Positions 32,542 through 38,159 of a stretch of 38,159 nucleotides of DNA are shown here, in pieces. The stretch is from Dyella ginsengisoli LA-4 (lineage in GTDB: Bacteria; Pseudomonadota; Gammaproteobacteria; Xanthomonadales; Rhodanobacteraceae): contig NZ_AMSF01000077.1 in NCBI RefSeq assembly GCF_000334915.1, forward strand, positions 1 through 38,159, in the 5' to 3' direction. The position numbers and the translations under genes are program-made. The notes below the pieces were generated by a model. It ran no database searches. It was not told the DNA's origin and was given only the letters and a program-made list of their open reading frames with translations. How positions within the stretch are numbered: the stretch's first letter is position 1; the number at the start of each line of letters is the position of its first letter.

Positions 32542-32565
32542 CGCGCCCTGGAAGATCAGGGCGCG
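32542..32565. terminator. Hairpin between convergent genes
   Basis: CGCGCCCTG (32542-32550) and CAGGGCGCG (32557-32565) form a perfect 9-bp stem with a six-base loop. It begins seven bases after the cyclophilin stop and covers the chemoreceptor's stop codon on the other strand. There is no T run; a candidate shared terminator. Confidence 0.45.
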
Positions 32566-34118
32566 CGCGATACCTGGTCGGCGGTGCGGAACACCGACAC
32601 CGCCTGACGCAGGCGTTCGGCCTGCTCCTGCAGGCTGTGCGAGGCGGCTTCGGATTCTTCCACCAGCGCGGCATTGCTCTGCGTCGCCTCGTCCATCTGG
32701 GTGACCGCCGAGCCGACCTCGGCGATGCCCTTGCTCTGCTCCTCGCTGGCCGCGGCGATCTCGCTCATCAGCCCGGCGGACTTCTGGATGGCCTGGGCGA
32801 TGCGACGGGTGGACTCGCCGGCGCGGTCGACCAGGTCGGCACCGGTATCGACGGTCGCCACTGCGCTCTGGATCAGCTCCTTGATCTCGCGTGCCGCCGC
32901 CGCGGCGCGCTGGGCCAGTTCGCGCACCTCGGCGGCCACCACGGCGAAGCCCTTGCCGTGCTCACCCGCGCGGGCGGCCTCCACCGCGGCGTTGAGCGCG
33001 AGGATGTTGGTCTGGAACGCGATGCCGTCGATCAGGCCGGCGATGTCGCCGATGCGCTCGGAGCTGGTCTTGATGTCGCCCATGCTGGCCACGGCCTGCT
33101 CGACCAGCGCGCCGCCCTCCTTCGCCTGCTGCGCCGCGCTGGCCACCAGGGTGTCGGCCTGGCGGGCGTGGTCGGCGTTCTGGCGCACGGTGGCGGTGAG
33201 CTCTTCCATCGCCGCGGCAGTCTCCTCCAGCGAAGCGGCCTGGTCCTGGGTGCGGTGCGAGAGGTCGGCGGTGCCCGCGGCGATCTGGCCGGTGGCAGTG
33301 TGGATGCTGTCGCTGGCCTGGCGCACCTGGGTCACCACGTCGGCCAGGCCGACGCTGATGCCGTTGATCGCCTGCAGCAGCTGGCCGACGTCGTCGCGCC
33401 GGTCCACCGCGACCTGGGCGCTGAGATCGCCGGCGGCGATCTTGCCCGCCGCTTCCCGGCACTCGACCATCGGCCGGCTGACGTTGCGGTGGACCAGCCA
33501 CCAGGCCAGCGCCGGCACCAGTCCGCACGACAACAGCGCCAGCAGCAGCACCTTGGTCGTGTGCCCGCTCGGCAGCCACCACCACAGCACCAGCCAGATC
33601 GCCAGGTTGCAGGCTGCGGTGGCCAGCGCCACCCGCCAGGGCATGCCCAGGCTGCGCATGTGGCTGACGTCCAGCCCCACGTAGCGCGCGCCAATCACCT
33701 CACCGCCGGCGTCCAGCACCGGGTCGTAGCGGGTCATGAACTGGGTGCCGAAGATCGTGGCGTAGCCGGTGAACGGCGTTCTCGCCAGCAGCTTCGCCCA
33801 GGCCGGGTGCGAGCGGTCGAGCAGCGTGCCGACCGCGCGGGTGCCGTCCTTCTTCTTCACCGAGGTGGCGATCCGCACGAAGTCGTCCCCGCTGCGCACG
33901 AACACCGTGGCGGTGGCGCCGCGATCGGCGGTGAAGCCGTCCGGCAGCGAAAAGTCCAGGTTCAGCGGCTTGCCGCCGCTGCGCAACACCGGTGTATCGC
34001 GTCCGCCGACGGCGATGGTCTTGCCGCCGTCCAGCGCGAAGTCGCCGGGGAAGCGGCCGGCGAACTCCGTCGCCAGGGATTCGATGCGGTTTTTCAGCGG
34101 TACCAACCACGTGCGCAT
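32556..34118 (-). CDS. Methyl-accepting chemotaxis protein with Cache-like N-terminus before a membrane hairpin
   Basis: 520 residues from the ATG at 34118, with AAGGG upstream; the open frame continues to 34634 as antisense of the ABC gene and is rejected. Residues ~40-155 resemble a Cache-type sensor ([55 protein letters not shown]). Unusually there is no TM before it: the protein begins [19 protein letters not shown]. Two TMs follow it (~163-183 and ~191-210) with only a short loop between, then HAMP and a standard signalling domain ([28 protein letters not shown]). Taken literally the sensor would face the cytoplasm. The C-terminus (DQVSRAP) has no WxxF tether. Preceded by a sigma-28-like promoter. 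Confidence 0.93.
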   Translation of the reverse strand: MRTWLVPLKNRIESLATEFAGRFPGDFALDGGKTIAVGGRDTPVLRSGGKPLNLDFSLPDGFTADRGATATVFVRSGDDFVRIATSVKKKDGTRAVGTLLDRSHPAWAKLLARTPFTGYATIFGTQFMTRYDPVLDAGGEVIGARYVGLDVSHMRSLGMPWRVALATAACNLAIWLVLWWWLPSGHTTKVLLLALLSCGLVPALAWWLVHRNVSRPMVECREAAGKIAAGDLSAQVAVDRRDDVGQLLQAINGISVGLADVVTQVRQASDSIHTATGQIAAGTADLSHRTQDQAASLEETAAAMEELTATVRQNADHARQADTLVASAAQQAKEGGALVEQAVASMGDIKTSSERIGDIAGLIDGIAFQTNILALNAAVEAARAGEHGKGFAVVAAEVRELAQRAAAAAREIKELIQSAVATVDTGADLVDRAGESTRRIAQAIQKSAGLMSEIAAASEEQSKGIAEVGSAVTQMDEATQSNAALVEESEAASHSLQEQAERLRQAVSVFRTADQVSRAP

Positions 34119-34215
34119 GAGACGGCCCTTGTCCTGTCGCGAGGATGTACCGGCCGAACGGCGGGACATCGTCCACCGGCCTCCGGCCTCTGCCGGAATC
34201 GCGGGTGGTCTCCGC

Positions 34216-34242
34216 ATGTCGGTCGTGGACAGCAAAACTTTA
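34216..34242 (-). promoter_or_regulatory. Candidate sigma-28 (FliA) promoter of the third chemoreceptor
   Basis: On the minus strand TAAAGTTT (34235-34242) is an exact FliA -35 box. After exactly 11 bases comes ACCGACAT (34216-34223), matching 5 of 8 of GCCGATAA with the CCGA core. It lies ~100 bases upstream of the start at 34118. Confidence 0.6.
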
Positions 34243-34333
34243 CGAATCCCGCCGTTTTGCCGCGCCGACCTTGGTAGCACTTTCGACGCCGCAGGTACCG
34301 ACGCAATGCAGCATCGCCGGCCCGGCGAGGCGC

Positions 34334-36220
34334 TCAGCGGTAGCCGGCCGCCTGCAGCTCGAACAGTTCGGCGTAGTGGCCGCCGGCGGCGACCAGTTCG
34401 TCGTGCGAGCCGGACTCGGCCACCCGCCCGCCCTCCAGCACGATGATCCGATCGGCCATGCGCACGGTGGAGAAGCGGTGCGAGATGATCACCGCGGTCT
34501 TGCCGTGCGACAGCTCCTTGAAGCGCTGGAACACCTCGTACTCCGAACGCGCATCGAGCGCGGCGGTGGGCTCGTCGAGGATCAGCAGCGGCGCATCGCG
34601 CATGTAGGCGCGGGCGATGGCGACCTTCTGCCACTCGCCGCCGGACAGGTCCACGCCGCCCTTGAACAGCTTGCCGAGCATCTGCGCGTAGCCCTTCGGC
34701 AGCTTGCCGATCACCTGGTCGGCCAGGCTGCGCCGGGCGGCATCGGCGATGCGCGGCGCGTCCTCGCGCGCCTCGATGCGCCCGACCGCGATGTTGTCCG
34801 AGGCGTTGAAGTAGTAGCGCACGAAGTCCTGGAAGATCACGCCGATGTTCAGCCGCAGGTCGTCCAGGTCGTATTCGGCCAGCGGGTGGCCGTCGAGCAG
34901 GATGCGACCCTCGTCCGGGTCGTACAGGCGCGAGAGCAGCTTGACTAGGGTGGTCTTGCCGGCGCCGTTCTCGCCCACCAGCGCCAGCACCTCGCCGGCG
35001 CGCAGGGTGAAGCTGAGATGGCGCACCGCCCAGCGCTCGGCATCGGGATAGCGGAAGCCGACATCCTCGAACACGAAGCCCTCGCGCAGCGGCCGCGGGA
35101 ATGGCCGTGGATTCGGCGGCGAGAGGATCTCCGGCTGGATCCGGAAGAACGAGAACAGGTCGTCGAGGTACAGCGCCTGGCCGGCCACCTGCGAGAAGCC
35201 GGTGAGCAGGGTTTCCAGCAGCGTGCGCAGGCGGCGGAACGAGGTGGAGAGGAAGGTCAGGTCGCCGATCGAGAACGCGCCGGTGACCGTGCGCCAGGCG
35301 ATGAACGCGTAGGCCGCGTAGTAGCCCATCGTGCCCAGCGTGGTGAACAGCCCGCCCCAGCTGGCACGGCGCAGCGCGATGCGGCGGTTGGCCAGGTAGA
35401 TCGACTGCGACAGCACACGGTAGCGGTCGATCAGGAAACGGTTGAGGCCGAAGCTCTTCACCTCCTTGGCGTTGGACGCACTGGCGCCGACCATGCGCAG
35501 GTAGTCCAGCTCGCGCCGCTCAGGTGTCCACTGGTAGTTCACCGCGTAGCTCTGCGCGTTGAAGTGGAACTCGCCCAGGAACGCCGGCACCAGCGCCACC
35601 GCCAGCAGCACGATCAGCCATGGCGCATAGACGGCCAGCCCCACCGCGAAGCTCACCAGCGTGATCGCGTCCTGCGCCTGCTGCAGCAGTTGCGAGAGCA
35701 GCGAGCTGCGTCCGGCGATCTGCCGGCGGGCCCGGTCGAGCTGGTCCTGCAGGTCGGCGTCCTCGAAGTCCTCCAGGTCGAGCGAGGCGGCATGCTCCAT
35801 CAGCCGGATCGAGGTGAGGTCGGCATAGCGCTCGCCGAGCAGCGAGTCGACCATCGCCACCACGCGGCCGAGCAGGTCGGCCAGCACCGCCAGCGCGAAC
35901 TCCAGCGCCAGCAACGTGGCGAGGTGATCGAAGCGGCCGTCGTGCAATGCGGTGGTGAGGTCGCCCGGGAATCCGCCGAGCCGGACCTGGTGCACCACCT
36001 CGTCGACGATCAGCTTGCCGACGTACAGCGTGATGACCGGCAACAGCGCGCGCACCAGCCGCAGCAGCACGCTGGTGAGGGTCATCCAGCGGCTGGTCGT
36101 CCAGATGCTGTGCAGGAAGGCAGGCACGTTGCGCAGGGCGGCAAAACGCTCGCGCAGGCTCTTGGGCGCGGGCGGCGGCTGGTGGCGACCGCCACCCATG
36201 CCATGACCGGGAGGAGGCAT
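34334..36220 (-). CDS. ABC transporter, fused permease and ATPase (exporter type)
   Basis: 628 residues from the ATG at 36220, with AAGGAG six bases upstream; the frame is open to 36313 but that includes the divergent promoter. The first ~20 residues are Pro/Gly/His-rich. A six-TM exporter domain spans ~45-340. The ATPase follows: Walker [11 protein letters not shown], signature [14 protein letters not shown], Walker [12 protein letters not shown] and H-loop ISHRF. It is a half-size exporter that would act as a homodimer. Substrate unknown; such exporters move lipids, peptides, siderophores or drugs. It is divergent from the YqjI-like regulator with shared operator-like repeats, so metal or siderophore control is plausible. 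Confidence 0.94.
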   Translation of the reverse strand: MPPPGHGMGGGRHQPPPAPKSLRERFAALRNVPAFLHSIWTTSRWMTLTSVLLRLVRALLPVITLYVGKLIVDEVVHQVRLGGFPGDLTTALHDGRFDHLATLLALEFALAVLADLLGRVVAMVDSLLGERYADLTSIRLMEHAASLDLEDFEDADLQDQLDRARRQIAGRSSLLSQLLQQAQDAITLVSFAVGLAVYAPWLIVLLAVALVPAFLGEFHFNAQSYAVNYQWTPERRELDYLRMVGASASNAKEVKSFGLNRFLIDRYRVLSQSIYLANRRIALRRASWGGLFTTLGTMGYYAAYAFIAWRTVTGAFSIGDLTFLSTSFRRLRTLLETLLTGFSQVAGQALYLDDLFSFFRIQPEILSPPNPRPFPRPLREGFVFEDVGFRYPDAERWAVRHLSFTLRAGEVLALVGENGAGKTTLVKLLSRLYDPDEGRILLDGHPLAEYDLDDLRLNIGVIFQDFVRYYFNASDNIAVGRIEAREDAPRIADAARRSLADQVIGKLPKGYAQMLGKLFKGGVDLSGGEWQKVAIARAYMRDAPLLILDEPTAALDARSEYEVFQRFKELSHGKTAVIISHRFSTVRMADRIIVLEGGRVAESGSHDELVAAGGHYAELFELQAAGYR

Positions 36221-36269
36221 CGATGCTCCTTGGGAAGATCGGGTAAGGAATACCGCCGACGGGCGGGAC

Positions 36270-36323
36270 TTGTCTTTCGATATTCTTGCGATATATCTTT
36301 TCCGGGTCAACAACGATATATCG
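36270..36323. promoter_or_regulatory. Divergent promoter region with repeated GATATATC operator-like sites
   Basis: GATATATC, itself a palindrome, occurs at 36290-36297 and 36315-36322 (the latter extended to CGATATATCG), and the related GATATTC at 36279-36285. On the plus strand TTGTCT (36270-36275) and TATATC (36292-36297) with a 16-base spacer make a candidate promoter for the PadR gene. A site overlaps the -10. This suits autorepression and shared control of the divergent ABC gene. Confidence 0.55.
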
Positions 36324-36333
36324 GAGATACATC

Positions 36334-37017
36334 ATGCGCTGCCATCACCACGGCTTCCACGGCGACCGCCATGACCATCACGACCACCGCCCCTTCCACC
36401 GCGGCGACTGGCGCGCCTTCTTCGAACACGCCCGCGAGCACCTGCGCGAGGCCGGTCGCCACGGCTGGCGCGGCGGCCCGTTCGGCGGCGACCGCGGCGA
36501 TGCCTTCGCCGAGCTGGGCGGCGGCCTGCGCGGTGGCGGCCGTCGTGGAGGCGGCCGCATGTTCGGCCACGGCGACCTGCGCCTGCTGCTGCTCGCCCTG
36601 ATCGAGCAGCAGCCGCGCCACGGCTACGAACTGATCCGCACCATCGAGGAGATGTTCAACGGCCAGTACAGCCCCAGCCCCGGTGCGATCTATCCCACGC
36701 TGACCATGCTGGAAGAGCTGGGCCACGCCGAGGTGCAGCCGGAGGCCGGCGGTCGCAAGCGCTACGCGATCACCACCGAGGGCAAGGCCTTTCTGGACGA
36801 GAACCGCGCGGCGGTCGAGGCGGTCATGGAACAGACCCGTCACACCGCCCGCATGGCCGCACGCGCCGCCATGCCGGAAGCCGTGCACAAGGCGATGCAC
36901 GCGCTCAAGCACGCGCTGCTGATGCGCGGCACCGACTGGAACAAGGCCGAAGGCCAGCGCGTGGCGAAGATCCTCGAGCGCGCCGCCAGCGAGATCGCCA
37001 GCGGTGGCGGGGAGTGA
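36334..37017 (+). CDS. yqjI: YqjI-like His-rich PadR-family metal-responsive regulator
   Basis: 227 residues from the ATG at 36334 (CGGAGA upstream); an in-frame ATG at 36286 lies on the operator. Residues 2-25 are strongly His-rich (RCHHHGFHGDRHDHHDHRPFH), the metal-binding extension that distinguishes E. coli YqjI. After a Gly-rich linker the winged helix spans ~80-165 (LLLLALIEQQPRHGYELIRTIEEMFNG; PGAIYPTLTMLEELGHAEVQPEAGGRKRYAIT) and a helical tail of ~55 residues follows. In E. coli, YqjI is a nickel-responsive repressor of itself and of yqjH, linking nickel and iron balance. The yqjH-like gene here follows by 10 bases, so the pair is conserved. Confidence 0.88.
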   Translation: MRCHHHGFHGDRHDHHDHRPFHRGDWRAFFEHAREHLREAGRHGWRGGPFGGDRGDAFAELGGGLRGGGRRGGGRMFGHGDLRLLLLALIEQQPRHGYELIRTIEEMFNGQYSPSPGAIYPTLTMLEELGHAEVQPEAGGRKRYAITTEGKAFLDENRAAVEAVMEQTRHTARMAARAAMPEAVHKAMHALKHALLMRGTDWNKAEGQRVAKILERAASEIASGGGE

Positions 37018-37027
37018 ACACGCGACG

Positions 37028-37804
37028 ATGACCACACACGTCCATACCTCCCTGCGCCATCCGCTGGTGTTCCGCACACTGGAAGTGCAGCGCGTCGAAA
37101 CCCTGACCCCGCACATGCGCCGCGTCGTGTTCGGCGGCGACGAGCTGCGCGGCTTCGTCAGCGCCGCGCCGGACGACCACGTGAAGCTGTTCTTCCCCAA
37201 CAGCCGCGGCGAGATCGTGCGTCCGGCGATCGGCCCGGACGGGCCGATCCACGCGCCTGGCGTGGACTACTCGCCGATGCGCGACTACACGCCCCGCCGC
37301 CACGACGCCGGGGCCAACGAGCTGACCATCGACTTCGTGCTGCACGGCGACGGCCCGGCCGCCAGCTGGGCGGCGCAGGCCGCGCCGGCGCAGACCATCG
37401 GCGCCGGTGGCCCGCGCGGCTCGATGCTGGTCGCCGACGACTTCGACACCTACGCGATGTTCGGTGACGAGACCGCCCTGCCGGCGATCGGCCGCTGGCT
37501 GGAGGACTTGCCGGCCGGCAAGCGCGCCGAGGTATTCGTGGAGATTCCCGAGCGCGCCGACCGCCAGGCCCTGACCTCGCGCGCCGAGCTGCGCCTCGCC
37601 TGGCTGGAGCGCGACGGCGCCGAAGCCGCGGCCAGCACGAGGCTGGAACAGGCACTCGCCCACTGGGCGGCGCCGCCCGGCGAAACCTTCCACTGGATCG
37701 CCGCCGAATCCGCGCGCGCCCGTCGCATGCGGCAGGCGCTGGTCGAACGCGGCGTGCGGAAAGACGGCGTGAAGGCCACTGGCTACTGGAAAGCGGAAGG
37801 CTGA
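37028..37804 (+). CDS. yqjH: Siderophore-interacting protein / NADPH-dependent ferric-chelate reductase (YqjH-like)
   Basis: 258 residues from the ATG at 37028; an in-frame GTG at 37004 overlaps the regulator. FAD-binding domain: VQRVETLTPHMRRVVFGG, MRDYTPRRHDAGANELTIDFVLHGDGPAASWA (the RxYTPR and HGxGPAxxWA signatures of the family) and IGAGGPRGSML. The NAD(P)H part includes ALPAIGRWLEDLPAG and ends GYWKAEG, the usual C-terminal GYWxxG. It reduces ferric siderophores in the cytoplasm to release iron. It forms an operon with the YqjI-like regulator, which probably represses it when nickel or iron signals require. Confidence 0.93.
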   Translation: MTTHVHTSLRHPLVFRTLEVQRVETLTPHMRRVVFGGDELRGFVSAAPDDHVKLFFPNSRGEIVRPAIGPDGPIHAPGVDYSPMRDYTPRRHDAGANELTIDFVLHGDGPAASWAAQAAPAQTIGAGGPRGSMLVADDFDTYAMFGDETALPAIGRWLEDLPAGKRAEVFVEIPERADRQALTSRAELRLAWLERDGAEAAASTRLEQALAHWAAPPGETFHWIAAESARARRMRQALVERGVRKDGVKATGYWKAEG

Positions 37805-37847
37805 CGCACGCCGGCTCGCGGCGATGAATCGGCGCTGAGCCCATCCA

Positions 37848-37871
37848 CGGCAAGACCACGAAATCTTGCCG
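37848..37871 (+). terminator. Possible terminator hairpin after the YqjH-like gene
   Basis: CGGCAAGA (37848-37855) pairs with TCTTGCCG (37864-37871), an 8-bp stem and 8-base loop, 44 bases after the stop. No T run follows, so it is weak. Confidence 0.35.
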
Positions 37872-37943
37872 CGCGAACCGCTATCCCGGAGCGCGCCGTT
37901 CCCGCCACCGCGGGCGGCACCTCATCCACTTCCGGAGACCGGG

Positions 37944-38159
37944 ATGAAGCGCAGCCGCAGGATCGTCGCCTGGACCGCCGGCGTGGTCGGTGCGCTGCTG
38001 GTCGTGCTGGTGCTGGTGGCGGTCTTCTTCAACTGGAACAGCCTCAAGCCCTTCATCGACGACAAGGTGAGCCAGGCGATCGGCCGCCCCTTCGCCATCC
38101 ACGGCGACCTCACCGTGGACTGGCGCCGGCCGCAGGACGAGACCGGCTGGCGCCGCTGG
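37944..38159 (+). CDS. AsmA-family protein, 5' part
   Basis: Starts at the ATG at 37944 (GGAGA upstream) and runs off the window after 72 codons. The N-terminus is a single TM anchor (VAWTAGVVGALLVVLVLVAVFF) followed by NSLKPFIDDKVSQAIGRPFAIHGDLTVDW, the characteristic start of AsmA-like proteins. These are large periplasmic proteins, anchored in the inner membrane, thought to help move phospholipids to the outer membrane. Confidence 0.88.
   Translation, partial: MKRSRRIVAWTAGVVGALLVVLVLVAVFFNWNSLKPFIDDKVSQAIGRPFAIHGDLTVDWRRPQDETGWRRW

Noticed and set aside
36286-36333. An upstream ATG for the YqjI-like gene
   Set aside because: It would place coding sequence over the operator repeats and lacks a ribosome site; the ATG at 36334 has one.
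1-38159. CRISPR arrays, complete insertion sequences and prophage genes
   Set aside because: No regularly spaced repeats, no intact transposase or integrase and no phage structural genes were seen.

Overview
The window is high-GC, densely coded chromosomal DNA from a gammaproteobacterium. The organism is probably in the Xanthomonadales, most like Rhodanobacteraceae (Rhodanobacter, Dyella, Luteibacter, Frateuria and relatives). The clues are the codon use, several chemoreceptors mixed with c-di-GMP enzymes, a TolC/adaptor/RND operon with its two-component system, and the proteins' overall resemblance to that group. This placement is recalled from family knowledge; no search was run. No rRNA, tRNA, CRISPR array or complete insertion sequence was seen.

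Layout. (1) 1-1742 is an accessory edge. It starts with a poly-G run, the C-terminus of a Gly/Ala-rich protein and a small membrane protein (a possible toxin/immunity pair). Then come remnants of two different IS3-family transposases and about 350 bases of unassigned DNA. (2) 1743-6998 holds an XRE regulator, a chemoreceptor with a CheR/CheB-type C-terminal pentapeptide, a PAS-GGDEF-EAL protein and a CHAD protein. (3) 7073-8831 is a minus-strand PadR regulator plus two membrane proteins, translationally coupled. (4) 8916-12354 is a minus-strand pair, chemoreceptor then EAL-CBS-GGDEF, behind a sigma-28-like promoter. (5) 12555-21336 is a QseBC/PmrAB-like two-component system divergent from a TolC/adaptor/RND/YncE operon. 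A dienelactone hydrolase and a very clear intrinsic terminator (22227-22266) follow.

(6) 22518-26704 covers the envelope and periplasm: an M23-type protein whose HxH motif has become HLY, a coupled CDP-diacylglycerol pyrophosphatase, and a secreted six-hairpin glycosidase-like protein. (7) 26824-31480 is a second accessory patch of small, mostly unrecognised genes: a lipoprotein, an orphan hypothetical, a KTSC-ankyrin fusion, a low-GC gene with a HEPN-like Rx4H motif, a GNAT acetyltransferase, a coiled-coil protein, a small membrane protein and a WapI-type immunity protein. (8) 31590-36220 has a periplasmic cyclophilin, a third chemoreceptor (Cache-like N-terminus, sigma-28-like promoter) and an ABC exporter. 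(9) 36334-37804 is a YqjI/YqjH-like pair (His-rich PadR regulator and siderophore-interacting ferric reductase), divergent from the exporter across repeated GATATATC sites. An AsmA-like gene runs off the end.

How the genes fit together. Three chemoreceptors and two c-di-GMP enzymes suggest a motility and sessility signalling neighbourhood, and two of the receptors have flagellar-sigma-like promoters. The RND operon and its two-component system look like an envelope-stress or efflux module. The YqjI-like block looks like metal or iron homeostasis. The likeliest places for something undescribed are the two accessory patches, above all the HEPN-like, KTSC-ankyrin and immunity cluster.
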